DNA from: Gammaproteobacteria bacterium 28-57-27 | GTDB taxonomy: Bacteria > Pseudomonadota > Gammaproteobacteria > Halothiobacillales > Halothiobacillaceae | NCBI GenBank assembly: GCA_002281735.1 | Contig: NCGK01000007.1 | Span: 1 to 64,000, forward strand | Reading direction: 5' to 3' | Length of the DNA stretch: 64,000 bases | Shown here: positions 25,242 through 34,218 of the stretch, in pieces | How the letters are laid out: each line of letters begins with the position of its first letter | How positions within the stretch are numbered: position 1 is the stretch's first letter | Notes under the pieces: model-generated | What the model was told of the DNA's origin: nothing | What the model saw: the letters and a program-made list of their open reading frames with translations, nothing else | Database searches by the model: none | Translations under genes and position numbers: made by a program

Positions 25242-26872
25242 TACATCGGTGAAATCATTTCACCCAAGCGCGCAGTGAGCTTGAGGTTTTCGCTGTAATC
25301 CACCGGCACGTCGATCACACAGACATCATTGCTGGCAATCGCCTCGCGCAGCACATCCTGCAGCGACATGCCCGGCTCAATGCGATAACCGCGTGCACCG
25401 AAGGCTTCGGCCAATTTGACGAAATCCGGGTTGCCAAACTTCACAAATGCCGGACGACCAAACTGCGCAATCTGCTTCCACTCAATCAAACCATAACCAC
25501 CATCATTCCAGATCAGCACGATGATCGGCGTGCCCAAGCGCACCGCGGTTTCCAGCTCCTGCACATTCATCAGGAAGCCCCCGTCCCCAGTTGCCGCTAC
25601 CACGGTGCGCTGCGGGCAGGCAAGTTTGGCCGCAATCGCGCCGGGCAGGGCAATTCCCATGCTGGCAAAGCCATTGGAGATAATGCAGGTATTCGGGAAC
25701 TCGCAGCGGAACATGCGTGCCAGCCACATTTTGTGTGCGCCCACATCGGAGATCACGATGTCATGCAAATCCAGCGCAGTGCGCAAATCCCAAATCAGCT
25801 TTTGCGGCTTCATCGGCCACAGCGTGTCATGACTGTGCTCGCTCATATCGGCCTTCAACAAGCCGCGCAGCTTGCGCAAGGCTTGTCCTTCATGCGGCTT
25901 GGCGCGCAGTGCAATGCGCTCAAGGCTCAGGCCAATGTCGCCTAAAACCTCCAGCGTCACACCGTAATGCGCGTCCACTTCCGCCGCAGCATCGTCGATA
26001 TGCAAAATGGCGCGGTCGCGGGTTGGATGCCACAAGTGCGGATGATATTCCACGATGTCATAGCCAATAGCGATAATCAGATCCGCGTGGTCAAAGCCCA
26101 CACCGACATAATCTTTGGCCTGCAAACCGACACTGCCCAAAGCCATCGGATGTTTGAACGGAATCACCCCCTTGGCCATGAAGGTATTGGCCACTGGAAT
26201 GTTCATATGCCCGGCAAATGCGGCCAGCGCCTCGTGTGCCCGCGCGCGAATCACGCCATTCCCGGCCAGAATGATCGGATTTTTTGCCAGCGAAATCAGT
26301 TTTGCCGCTTCGCAAACCGTCTCTTCGGTCGGCCCCGGGTGATGTTCTTTCCCTGACATCAGTGGTGTGCCCTCGGTCAGCATTTCGGCAATGTTTTCCG
26401 GCAACTCGATAAAGGCCGCACCCGGCTTGGAAGCCTGCGCCAACTTGAACGCCTTGCGAATGGTTTCCGGCACGGTACCGGGGGTCAAAACACGGGTTGA
26501 ATATTTGGTAATCGGGCGAAACATTTCGACCAGATCAAGCACCTGGTGCGATTCTTTATGCAGACGCTCGGTCGAAGCCTGCCCGGCAATCGCCACCAGT
26601 GGCGCATTGTCCATGTTTGCATCCGCCACGCCGGTAATCAGATTGGTCGCTCCCGGCCCCAAAGTCGCCAGACACACGCCAGCGCGCCCGGTCAGGCGAC
26701 CATGCACGTCAGCCATAAACGCTGCGCCCTGCTCGTGGCGCGTGGGGATAAAGCGAATGGTGCTCTCAAGCAGCGCATCCAGCAGGTCAAGGTTTTCCTC
26801 ACCCGGTACACCAAAAATGGTTTCAACGCCTTCGGCCTCAAGGCAACGAATGAAAAGTTCAGCAGTGGTCAT
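25241..26872 (-). CDS. Acetolactate synthase large subunit-like thiamine diphosphate enzyme
   Basis: 543 residues in the three-domain ThDP layout: an N-terminal Pyr domain with the catalytic Glu in RHEQGAAFMAD, a middle domain, and a C-terminal PP domain with the GDGGFLMN...WNDGGYG metal/ThDP motif. The substrate would be pyruvate, giving acetolactate for branched-chain amino acids or acetoin. No regulatory IlvH subunit lies nearby, and the length is close to catabolic AlsS-type enzymes, so an IlvB role is not assured. It forms a pair with the EEP protein. Confidence 0.87.
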   Translation of the reverse strand: MTTAELFIRCLEAEGVETIFGVPGEENLDLLDALLESTIRFIPTRHEQGAAFMADVHGRLTGRAGVCLATLGPGATNLITGVADANMDNAPLVAIAGQASTERLHKESHQVLDLVEMFRPITKYSTRVLTPGTVPETIRKAFKLAQASKPGAAFIELPENIAEMLTEGTPLMSGKEHHPGPTEETVCEAAKLISLAKNPIILAGNGVIRARAHEALAAFAGHMNIPVANTFMAKGVIPFKHPMALGSVGLQAKDYVGVGFDHADLIIAIGYDIVEYHPHLWHPTRDRAILHIDDAAAEVDAHYGVTLEVLGDIGLSLERIALRAKPHEGQALRKLRGLLKADMSEHSHDTLWPMKPQKLIWDLRTALDLHDIVISDVGAHKMWLARMFRCEFPNTCIISNGFASMGIALPGAIAAKLACPQRTVVAATGDGGFLMNVQELETAVRLGTPIIVLIWNDGGYGLIEWKQIAQFGRPAFVKFGNPDFVKLAEAFGARGYRIEPGMSLQDVLREAIASNDVCVIDVPVDYSENLKLTARLGEMISPM

Positions 26873-26925
26873 AATGGTGACTTGAATGGGTGGAGGTGGC
26901 GCGTGAGTTTAGCAGAGCATGCAAA

Positions 26926-26956
26926 GTAAAAACGCCGCAACAATGCGGCGTTTTAC
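26926..26956 (-). terminator. Terminator of the Tat-exported metallo-hydrolase gene
   Basis: The perfect 9-bp stem aacgccgca/tgcggcgtt with a four-base loop is flanked by A and T runs, so it may work in both directions. On the minus strand it ends the gene at 27000-28037. Confidence 0.85.
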
Positions 26957-26999
26957 ACAAAGCCATGCGCCAATTCATAGGCATGCGCTGACCTGAAAA

Positions 27000-28037
27000 T
27001 CAGAAGTTCGCCTGCTCCGCCTCGGTATAGGCCAGAATGGTGTAGTTGCCGATGTTCTGTTCAAAGCCCTTGGTGACTGGCGCCCATTTCTTCACGCGCG
27101 GGTCTTCCAGCACCATGATCTTGGCTTGCTCCAAAGGCTTGCCCTGTTTGACCGCCTCCACGCAGGCTCCATAAATGCCATCAAACAATTCGCGGTTATT
27201 TTTCAGTACATCCGCCCCCGGAATACCGTGTCCCGGCAGCCAGACCGTGATCTTGGGCTGAAGCTTTTCCAGCGCATCGTAGGTTTTGAATGTCCCAAGG
27301 TAGGAGCCATCTTCCATAAAGGCGATACGCCGATCCATCGCCACATCGCCCACATGCACGATGCGGTCTTCGACAATTTCAAAACACACATCCGCTGGCG
27401 TGTGCGCTGTGCCGTAATGCAGGCAGCGAATGGTCACATCACCATAGTTGAACTCGTCGCCGTGTTTAATTTCCTTGCTCGGCGCGGTCACAATCGTGCC
27501 CAGAGTGGCGTTATCGGTTGAGCGCTCCATCAATTTGACCCAATACTCACCCTGCCCAGACTTGATCGCCGACATCGTGAGCGCATGTGCATAAATCGGC
27601 ACATCTTTATTCGCTTCGACAAAGGCATGATTTCCCAGCCAGTGATCGCCGTGATAATGGGTATTGAAGACCGCGACAATCGGCTTGTCCGTGACTTTTT
27701 TAATCATGCGCAGCGCCATTTCACCAATTTGGGTCGATGCGCCCGAATCCAGAATCACCACGCCTTTTTGCGTCACCACAAAGCTGACATTACTCATCAA
27801 GCCCTGGTTTTTGGCACTCGGGAAACCATCCGGAGCAATCACCACGTAGGTGTGAGCACCCAGCTTCTTGGCTGGAATATCCGGCACCGGAGGGCCTTTC
27901 ACCACCATCTCCACTTCTTTGGCAAACGCCTGCAGCGGCACCAGCGTCGGCAAGCTCAACACCCCGACCGCGGCTACGCTTGCCACCGTGCGCAAAAAAC
28001 TCCGACGTGCTTCAACGCCTACATGTTGCTCTGTCAT
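27000..28037 (-). CDS. Tat-exported MBL-fold metallo-hydrolase, SoxH-like
   Basis: 345 residues. The N-terminus has a twin-arginine signal, RRSFLRTVASVAAVG, ending near AFAKE, so it should be folded and exported to the periplasm. The metallo-beta-lactamase core has FNTHYHGDHWLGN (HxHxDH), GTAHTPADV, HVGDVAMDR and LPGHGIPG. SoxH-like and quinoprotein-linked hydrolases share this layout. The substrate is unknown. There are no Sox genes in the window, so the link to sulfur oxidation is only suggestive. It is followed by a strong terminator and is transcribed alone. Confidence 0.85.
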   Translation of the reverse strand: MTEQHVGVEARRSFLRTVASVAAVGVLSLPTLVPLQAFAKEVEMVVKGPPVPDIPAKKLGAHTYVVIAPDGFPSAKNQGLMSNVSFVVTQKGVVILDSGASTQIGEMALRMIKKVTDKPIVAVFNTHYHGDHWLGNHAFVEANKDVPIYAHALTMSAIKSGQGEYWVKLMERSTDNATLGTIVTAPSKEIKHGDEFNYGDVTIRCLHYGTAHTPADVCFEIVEDRIVHVGDVAMDRRIAFMEDGSYLGTFKTYDALEKLQPKITVWLPGHGIPGADVLKNNRELFDGIYGACVEAVKQGKPLEQAKIMVLEDPRVKKWAPVTKGFEQNIGNYTILAYTEAEQANF

Positions 28038-28148
28038 GACTCATCTCCCGTAATTTTTATAATTAAACGCTAGGGTATTCATTCTAGGACGTTGCCGCCG
28101 CGCGCACTCACGCAAGTTTTTTATCTAGCCCTGCGGCATGTTTATGAA

Positions 28149-28255
28149 ATAGGGCTTGCGCAAAAGTGTTCCAGCAAGGCAAAGCGCCGAAGACAGTGCA
28201 ACTGACTACAACGAGGCGCTTGAACGCCGCCGGGACGATTTTGCATACGCCCTAT
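28149..28255. repeat. MITE-like element with terminal inverted repeats
   Basis: A short element of about 107 bp whose ends are imperfect inverted repeats: atagggcttgcgcaaaa at the left and, reversed, atagggcgtatgcaaaa at the right (14 of 17 matching). It lies between the divergent metallo-hydrolase and Fur-family genes. It has no coding potential of its own, although open frames run through it. Confidence 0.5.
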
Positions 28256-28312
28256 GAAACAATCTGCCGCAGGCCGCTTGTCCCAGCCCCCCATTTCAGC
28301 CAAGCTACGCTT

Positions 28313-28798
28313 ATGCCGCATTGCAATCATCACACGCACTGCCTCGCGCAGGCGCTCGACCATGCCGAAACCTTATGTCGAAGCCACGGCGCAAGGCTCA
28401 CCCCTTTACGTCGGCGCGTGTTTGAACTGGTTTGCGCCAGTCACTCCGCCGTCAAAGCCTATGACCTGATCGACCGCCTCTCGACCGAGGATCACCTGGT
28501 CAAACCTCCCACGGTGTATCGTGCGCTCGATTTCTTACTCGAACACGGCCTGATTCATCGCGTGGATAGCCTGAATGCCTTTGTCGGCTGCACCTCCGTG
28601 CACAACCCAAGTGATGTGCGCCTACTGATCTGCACCGCCTGCGGTGAAGTGAGTGAGCTGATCGACCCAACACTCGACGTCAGTATGACCCTAGCCATCC
28701 GCACGAGCGGCTTCCAAGCCAGCCATACCCATCTCGAAATCCACGGCCTGTGTGCCCACTGCCAACATACAACCACCCAAGAAAACGCCACTCCATGA
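28313..28798 (+). CDS. Fur family transcriptional regulator (Zur-like)
   Basis: 161 residues. The N-terminal winged helix (GARLTPLRRRVFELVC, LVKPPTVYRALDFLLEHGLIHRV) binds DNA. The C-terminal dimer/metal domain has CTACGEVSELID and GLCAHC, two CxxC pairs that suit a structural zinc. The His-rich start (MPHCNHHTHC) and the pairs favour Zur over Fur. The ATG at 28313 is preferred because the longer open frame is read through the MITE-like repeat. Its stop overlaps the methyltransferase start (ATGA). Confidence 0.85.
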   Translation: MPHCNHHTHCLAQALDHAETLCRSHGARLTPLRRRVFELVCASHSAVKAYDLIDRLSTEDHLVKPPTVYRALDFLLEHGLIHRVDSLNAFVGCTSVHNPSDVRLLICTACGEVSELIDPTLDVSMTLAIRTSGFQASHTHLEIHGLCAHCQHTTTQENATP

Positions 28799-29418
28799 GC
28801 ATCGACCCTAAACTTATCGCCCAATGGCGCGAAGATAACGCCTTCGACACCACGCTAGCAGGCCAAAGCCTGCGTCTTGTCACCACCTGGGGTTTGTTTT
28901 CACCGCGTGAAATCGACAGCGGCACGTGGCTGTTGCTCAAGCAAATTGAAGACGGCGAGATTGAACTTAAGCCCAATGATGACTGCCTTGACCTTGGTTG
29001 CGGCTACGGACCGATTGGCCTCACCCTCGCCCGCCTGGCGCCGCAGGGCAAAACCCTGCTGGTGGACAAGGACTTCGTGGCCATCGAATACACGCGCAAA
29101 AACATTGAGCGCAACCGCATCCCCAATGCGGAAGCCCTGCTGAGTAATGGACTGGCGCAGATCGACCCTGCACGCAAATTCGATATCATCTGCTCCAATG
29201 TCCCGGCCAAGGTAGGCAAGGAAATGCTCTACATCATGCTCGACGATGCCCGCGCCCACCTCAAACCCGGTGGCCGCATCGTTCTTGTCACCATTTCCGG
29301 TCTGCGCGAATTTTTCAAACGCACCCTCGTGGAAATGTTCGGCAATTACGATAAAGTCAAACAAGGCAAGGATTACACCGTTGCCCTTGCCATCAAAGAC
29401 CCTTCCCCCACGCCATGA
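28795..29418 (+). CDS. Class I SAM-dependent methyltransferase (MTS/RsmC-like small domain)
   Basis: 207 residues with the SAM-binding motif DLGCGYGPIGLTLA near residue 64, VDKDFVAIEYTRKN and a catalytic-loop SNVPAK in place of NPPY. The fold matches the C-terminal half of RsmC-type 16S rRNA guanine methylases, but the substrate cannot be fixed. It overlaps the Fur-family gene by four bases. Confidence 0.85.
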   Translation: MSIDPKLIAQWREDNAFDTTLAGQSLRLVTTWGLFSPREIDSGTWLLLKQIEDGEIELKPNDDCLDLGCGYGPIGLTLARLAPQGKTLLVDKDFVAIEYTRKNIERNRIPNAEALLSNGLAQIDPARKFDIICSNVPAKVGKEMLYIMLDDARAHLKPGGRIVLVTISGLREFFKRTLVEMFGNYDKVKQGKDYTVALAIKDPSPTP

Positions 29419-29426
29419 GGTGATTT

Positions 29427-29657
29427 ATGGAACACGGCTTTCACCCCCTAACCGAACTATTCGACCAACTCGGCCTGCCCTCGGACGCGGCATCCATTGA
29501 TGCGTTTGTTGCCCAGCACTGCCCGCTGGATTACGCCATTGCCCTTGCCGATGCGCCCTTCTGGACAGTCGCGCAAGCACAATTTATCCGCGAAACGCTC
29601 GAAGCAGATGCCGACTGGGCGGAAGCTGTCGATCACCTGGACGCACTGCTGCGCTGA
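29427..29657 (+). CDS. DUF2789 family protein
   Basis: 76 residues that fit DUF2789 closely: [13 protein letters not shown] at the start, [16 protein letters not shown] in the middle and [16 protein letters not shown] at the end. The function is unknown. GAGGTG lies five bases before the ATG at 29427. It sits between the methyltransferase and purC in the same orientation. Confidence 0.85.
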   Translation: MEHGFHPLTELFDQLGLPSDAASIDAFVAQHCPLDYAIALADAPFWTVAQAQFIRETLEADADWAEAVDHLDALLR

Positions 29658-29686
29658 ACGCCTTTCCCTCTTTTAACGAAACCGCC

Positions 29687-30574
29687 ATGTCTCAAGCTCT
29701 TTTCGATTCCCATATTCCGCATCTGCCACTCATCCATCGTGGCAAGGTGCGCGACATCTACAGTGTTGATGAGCAACATTTGCTTATCGTCACCACGGAT
29801 CGCCTATCCGCATTTGATGTGATTCTGCCCACACCGATTGCGGGCAAGGGCGAAGTGCTCACGCAAACCGCGTTGTTCTGGTTCAGGCACTTCGAACACC
29901 TCATCCCCAACCACCTGGCCACCGACCTCACACTGGAGCAGGTCATACCGGATGCTGTGCTGCGTAGCGAACTCGCCCCGCGCACGATGTTGGTGAAAAA
30001 GCTCAAGGCATTGCCGATTGAAGCCATTGCGCGCGGTTATCTGATCGGTTCGGGCTGGAAAGATTACCAAGCGACGGGCGCGGTCTGCGGCATCCCCTTG
30101 CCTGCGGGTTTGCAACTGGCCGACAAACTGCCTGAGCCGATCTACACCCCATCCAGCAAGGCTGATGTGGGCGAGCATGATGAAAACATCGACTTTGCGA
30201 CCACGGTGACGCTGGTCGGACTTGATCTCGCCACCCAAGTACGCGACATGACTCTGCGCATCTACAAAGAAGCCGCCGCATACGCGCTGGCGCGCGGCAT
30301 TATTATTGCCGACACCAAGTTCGAGTTCGGCGTGGACGAACACGGCACGCTGCATCTGATTGACGAAGCGCTCACGCCGGATTCCTCGCGTTTCTGGCCG
30401 CTGGACAGCTACGCGCCGGGCAAAAGCCCCGACAGCTTCGACAAGCAATTTGTGCGCGACTGGCTGGAGACCCTGGATTGGGACAAAACTGCACCTGGCC
30501 CGCAACTACCCGCAGACATCGTCGAGCGCACGGCGTCCAAGTACCGTGAAGCCCTGCAACGCCTGACCGCCTGA
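29687..30574 (+). CDS. purC: Phosphoribosylaminoimidazole-succinocarboxamide synthase
   Basis: 295 residues. Joins CAIR and aspartate in purine synthesis. SAICAR synthetase motifs are [46 protein letters not shown] and [15 protein letters not shown]. The length and the C-terminal [18 protein letters not shown] place it in the longer eukaryote-like subtype rather than the short 237-residue E. coli type. It is 30 bases after the DUF2789 gene and 10 before the carbonic anhydrase. Confidence 0.95.
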   Translation: MSQALFDSHIPHLPLIHRGKVRDIYSVDEQHLLIVTTDRLSAFDVILPTPIAGKGEVLTQTALFWFRHFEHLIPNHLATDLTLEQVIPDAVLRSELAPRTMLVKKLKALPIEAIARGYLIGSGWKDYQATGAVCGIPLPAGLQLADKLPEPIYTPSSKADVGEHDENIDFATTVTLVGLDLATQVRDMTLRIYKEAAAYALARGIIIADTKFEFGVDEHGTLHLIDEALTPDSSRFWPLDSYAPGKSPDSFDKQFVRDWLETLDWDKTAPGPQLPADIVERTASKYREALQRLTA

Positions 30575-30584
30575 GACTCAGACC

Positions 30585-31241
30585 ATGTGTGACAAGCACG
30601 CCCCGATCAACAAGCTGGTTTCCGGCTTCCAGCGTTTTCGCCGCGAACACTTTGAACGCAAAGACCCCTACTACCAGGCGCTGGTACGTGAGGGTCAACA
30701 TCCGCGCGTGCTGTTTTTGGGCTGCTCGGATTCGCGCGTGGATCCCGCCATTGTGTTTGGCACGGATCCGGGAGATCTGTTCATTATCCGCAACGTGGCC
30801 AATATCGTGCCGCCGTATGAAATCAATGCCGGACAGCATGGCGTGAGCGCGGCGATTGAGTACGCTGTCAACTCACTGGAAGTCGAACACATTATTATTA
30901 ACGGTCATTCGCAATGTGGCGGCATTCGCGCCCTGTGCGAGCGCCCCGAAGACGCGCATATCGAAAGCCCGCACTTGGTTGGCCGCTGGCTGGCGCTGGC
31001 CAAGCCAGCCTATGACAAGGCGCGCGCTGACTACCCGGATGTCGATATGAACCGTCTGGCACATGAGTGCGAAAAGGACTCGATCATTCGCTCACTGGAT
31101 AATTTAATGACGTTTCCAATGGTGCGTGGGCGCGTGGCATCCGGTCATTTGAAATTGCATGGCTGGTATTTCGACATGGCGCGCGGACAACTAAGCACAT
31201 GGAATCCAGACAGCGGGCGCTTTGAGTCTTTAAGTTGCTGA
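30585..31241 (+). CDS. can: Beta-class carbonic anhydrase
   Basis: 218 residues. Interconverts CO2 and bicarbonate. The zinc ligands are visible in CSDSRVDP (Cys with the Asp-Arg dyad) and NGHSQCGGIRAL (His and Cys). The protein has no signal peptide, so it is cytoplasmic and would supply bicarbonate to carboxylases. It shares the stop/start TGATG with bioD and lies 10 bases after purC. Confidence 0.95.
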   Translation: MCDKHAPINKLVSGFQRFRREHFERKDPYYQALVREGQHPRVLFLGCSDSRVDPAIVFGTDPGDLFIIRNVANIVPPYEINAGQHGVSAAIEYAVNSLEVEHIIINGHSQCGGIRALCERPEDAHIESPHLVGRWLALAKPAYDKARADYPDVDMNRLAHECEKDSIIRSLDNLMTFPMVRGRVASGHLKLHGWYFDMARGQLSTWNPDSGRFESLSC

Positions 31242-31903
31242 TGAAAAAAGGATTTTTCATTACCGCCAACGACACTGGCGCGGGCAAGACTTTTGTTACT
31301 GCGCAACTGGCGGCGGCTTTAAACACACGCGGACAGCGCGTGGCAGTGCGCAAGCCTGTCGAATCAGGTTGTGCCGAAGTCGATGGCAAACTCTTCCCAC
31401 ACGATGCTGAACGCCTACGCCTCGCCGCAGGGGCTTGGGAGACGCTTGAAAACATCTGCCCCAACCCGCTGCGCGAGCCGCTCAGTCCGCCACGCGCCGC
31501 GCGCTTTATGAAGCGCAAACTATTTCTCCACGACCTGCAAGCCGCCTGCGCCATGCCTGAGCAGGCGGATTGGATGCTGGTTGAAGGTGCGGGAGGATTC
31601 TTTGCGCCCCTGGCTGAAGATGCGCTGAACGCCGACTTGGCTGCCGCACTCAATCTTCCTGTGCTGCTTGTTGTTCCCGACCGCTTGGGTGCCATTAATC
31701 AAGCGCTGCTCGGCATTCACGCCATCACCCATCGCGGCTTAAAACTGGCGGGTGTATTGCTCAATCAAATCGAAGCCGAACGTCCACGCGGCATGGACAA
31801 TTTCGCCGATTTACGCTTGTGGACGGGCGCGCCCATCATGCGCTTTGAGCATCATGGCAGCGCAGAGGCGCTGTTGAACCAGCTTGCGCAATGCAAACGT
31901 TAA
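31241..31903 (+). CDS. bioD: Dethiobiotin synthetase
   Basis: 220 residues. Closes the ureido ring of biotin with CO2 and ATP. The P-loop-like N-terminus is FFITANDTGAGKTFVTAQLA, followed by KPVESGC and VEGAGGFFAPL. The ATG at 31241 overlaps the carbonic anhydrase stop by one base; the open frame begins two codons earlier. Its CO2 substrate makes the neighbouring carbonic anhydrase a sensible partner. Confidence 0.93.
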   Translation: MKKGFFITANDTGAGKTFVTAQLAAALNTRGQRVAVRKPVESGCAEVDGKLFPHDAERLRLAAGAWETLENICPNPLREPLSPPRAARFMKRKLFLHDLQAACAMPEQADWMLVEGAGGFFAPLAEDALNADLAAALNLPVLLVVPDRLGAINQALLGIHAITHRGLKLAGVLLNQIEAERPRGMDNFADLRLWTGAPIMRFEHHGSAEALLNQLAQCKR

Positions 31904-31949
31904 CCACATAGGTGGACTACGAAGCTTGATGGGGGGCGAACGTGCTCAA

Positions 31950-32007
31950 CGTAGGGTGCGCCGTGCGCACCATTACATGCTCAATCGGTGCGCGCGGCGC
32001 ACCCTAC
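31950..32007. repeat. Dispersed palindromic repeat, copy 2
   Basis: Arms cgtagggtgcgccgtgcgcacc and ggtgcgcgcggcgcaccctac; the second copy of the family seen at 4851-4907. It lies between the convergent bioD and ParA-like genes. Confidence 0.78.
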
Positions 32008-32017
32008 AAAACCGGCT

Positions 32018-32710
32018 TCAGCCCTGCAAGACCTGATCGATCTCAACATACGCCGACTTCAACCACATTTTCACGCGCTGACGCTCCAAAAGACCCAGCT
32101 CATGCTCAATGCCGCTCTGGGTCGCCGCCCAAAAACTGCTGCTGGTGGCATCAATTTTAATCATCGAAGCTTCGTGCAGGCGCTTGATCGTCATCACATT
32201 CGCACCCAACTCCTGCGCGCGGCGTAACTGCCCGGATTGCTTGAGAATGCCAAAATCATCGCCGCGCAGTTGATTAAGCACCAATACGTAATCCAGCTTG
32301 GCACCAAAACGGTCGAGCAGCACACGCAACAAATCCACTGAATCACGCCCCGAATCCATCACATGCCAGTAACGAATCCCCAAACCCAACTCCTTGGCCA
32401 AACCGAGCAGGTCAGAGTCCTCAATCCAACGCGTTAGCGATGCTTGAGTTTGTGCCGCAAGATCAACCAGTACCGGGCGCTCAAAATCTTCGGTTGCCGC
32501 CTCGATAACGCTATCCAAGCTCTCGTATTGGTCAGCGACCACCTTGGAGGTGTAATCGCTATAAAAACGCAGCAAAGCACCGTGTGATTTGTCGGTGTCA
32601 AAACCAAGAAACGGCTGATTATTGTCAATAAAATACTGCGCCAAAATGCGCGCCATCACCGACTTGCCTACGCCGCCTTTCTCGCCACCCACAAAATGAA
32701 TATCCGCCAT
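32018..32710 (-). CDS. ParA/MinD-like P-loop ATPase
   Basis: 230 residues. The deviant Walker A GGEKGGVGKSVMARI is at the N-terminus, with LGFDTDKSHG as the A' Asp region and PVLVDLAAQTQ as Walker B. The C-terminal part, with LNQLRGDDF, matches no ParA partner-binding region I know. Chromosome or plasmid partitioning is unlikely because there is no ParB or parS nearby. The sequence resembles ATPases that handle conjugation or cargo positioning. ATG 32710 was preferred over the open frame to 32737. A small hypothetical gene lies about 210 bases upstream on the same strand. Confidence 0.75.
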   Translation of the reverse strand: MADIHFVGGEKGGVGKSVMARILAQYFIDNNQPFLGFDTDKSHGALLRFYSDYTSKVVADQYESLDSVIEAATEDFERPVLVDLAAQTQASLTRWIEDSDLLGLAKELGLGIRYWHVMDSGRDSVDLLRVLLDRFGAKLDYVLVLNQLRGDDFGILKQSGQLRRAQELGANVMTIKRLHEASMIKIDATSSSFWAATQSGIEHELGLLERQRVKMWLKSAYVEIDQVLQG

Positions 32711-32922
32711 ACCGATGTCTCTCGCATTAAAATACAAAGTGCCAAACTACAAGAACCTGTTTACGATCTAGCTGAACGGCGCATTGCGGCGAAAAAATCG
32801 ACCTCAAAATGCTCACATGGTTGTCTATGCTGAACGCAAAGCTGCCGCAAGGCCGCTTTTTCGGTCGATTTACGCTTGCACTGTATCCGTTAATCAAGAT
32901 CGTAAACAGGCTCCAAGAGCGC

Positions 32923-33228
32923 CTAACCACGCGCTCCGAAATTATAATTTGCCGAGCTGGCGGGCACTTTAGACTCTTCTTGTTTCACTTTCGTGGATGG
33001 CTTGGTTGATGCCGGGTCACTCTCGGGCTGCTCCAGCAAACCTAGCGCATCAGAAAGTTCCAAGGCCATCAACACCAGGGTTTCGTTATCGACTTCTTGC
33101 GCCCGCGTAAGAATCTCGCGGGCATAGTCGCCCGCTTGAGCCAAACGGAAAATATCGACATTAAATCCACCCAGGCGGCGCGTCATGATTTTGAAGCGCG
33201 CCAGTTTCTGCATCGTCATCGTGTCCAT
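32923..33228 (-). CDS. Small hypothetical protein with charged C-terminus
   Basis: 101 residues, unrecognised. The N-terminal 65 residues are helical (MQKLARFKIMTRRLGGFNVDIFRLAQAGD onward, VLMALELSDALG) and the C-terminus is disordered and Ser/Pro/Lys-rich. AGGAGT lies seven bases before the ATG. It sits between the ParA-like gene and the alpha-E gene, so a link to either is possible but unproven. Confidence 0.6.
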   Translation of the reverse strand: MDTMTMQKLARFKIMTRRLGGFNVDIFRLAQAGDYAREILTRAQEVDNETLVLMALELSDALGLLEQPESDPASTKPSTKVKQEESKVPASSANYNFGARG

Positions 33229-33252
33229 ATCGTTACTCCTATGAATATATCA

Positions 33253-34218
33253 TCAGGCATTAGCCACGCGTTGCGCCTGTGACTGCCCACTGGGGCTGCT
33301 CACCGGGTCGGCTTTAGGCTTGGCAAAATAACTGTCATGAATGGCGTTATGCACCTCGCATAAGCGCTGCTGAACCTCATCTATCAACACTGGCAAACCA
33401 TCGTCCAGCTCCATACTGTGCTCCACCTTGGACAGCAAGCGCGCCGCTTGGCGAGTGGCACGCAGTGGGTCGGCTGGGTCAGGAAGTTCGGCGAGAATGC
33501 CTTCGATACTGTCCAAGCAATAGCGAATTGCGCGCGGAAAGCGCGGATCAGAGAACAAAAAACTCACCACACGCTTGGGGACAATACGCACGTCCTGATG
33601 GCGACGGTACATTTGAAAGGCGCTTAATGCCTTGAGAATACTGATCCACGTGGTTTCCATACCCAGACCACCCGGCGCCGTGCAGGCCACAGCACTACTG
33701 ATGTCCACAATGCGCGAGGTCATGTCGGCACGCTCGAGCAATGCCCCCATGCGCAGGAACTGAAATGCCGCATCATGGCTCATGGTCTCATTCAGCAAAC
33801 CGGCCAGCATCAAACGAGCATCGACCACCTCGCGCAGTGCTGTGTCCCGGCGCGAACGATCCAGCGCCGCGGTCATCAAAGCCGGGGCACGCAGATGCAA
33901 TGTATTGAGCTGCTCCCACACTTCGCGCGGCAACACTTCACGCAAGGAACGCGCATTTTCACGCGCATGACGCAAGCTCACCACAATCGAGCCTGGATTG
34001 TCCTGATCGAGCAGCAAGAGATGCACCACTTCCGTCTCGGTTACGCCGCTGGACTCGGGGAAACCCATCACACGGGTCAACTCATCCCATCCCAGCTCAA
34101 TCCCCGCTGGCGAGTCCAACAAGACCTGGGTGGTGGCATTCACCAGCCGTGCCGTGTTTTCGGCGCGTTCAAGCTGGCGCCCCATCCAGTATAAATTTTC
34201 AGCTACACGCGCCAGCAT
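33253..34218 (-). CDS. Alpha-E domain protein (DUF403)
   Basis: 321 residues, almost wholly alpha helical, with the start MLARVAENLYWMGRQLERAENTARL that is diagnostic of the DUF403/alpha-E family. Members lie next to circularly permuted ATP-grasp enzymes and Anbu or transglutaminase-like genes. The function is not proven; a role in making or handling a peptide-like product is proposed in the literature. Its ATG shares one base with the stop of the ATP-grasp gene (TAATG), so the two are coupled. Confidence 0.88.
   Translation of the reverse strand: MLARVAENLYWMGRQLERAENTARLVNATTQVLLDSPAGIELGWDELTRVMGFPESSGVTETEVVHLLLLDQDNPGSIVVSLRHARENARSLREVLPREVWEQLNTLHLRAPALMTAALDRSRRDTALREVVDARLMLAGLLNETMSHDAAFQFLRMGALLERADMTSRIVDISSAVACTAPGGLGMETTWISILKALSAFQMYRRHQDVRIVPKRVVSFLFSDPRFPRAIRYCLDSIEGILAELPDPADPLRATRQAARLLSKVEHSMELDDGLPVLIDEVQQRLCEVHNAIHDSYFAKPKADPVSSPSGQSQAQRVANA

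Noticed and set aside
31942-32227. Small plus-strand open frames between bioD and the ParA-like gene
   Set aside because: They are read across the palindromic repeat and the antisense of the ATPase gene.
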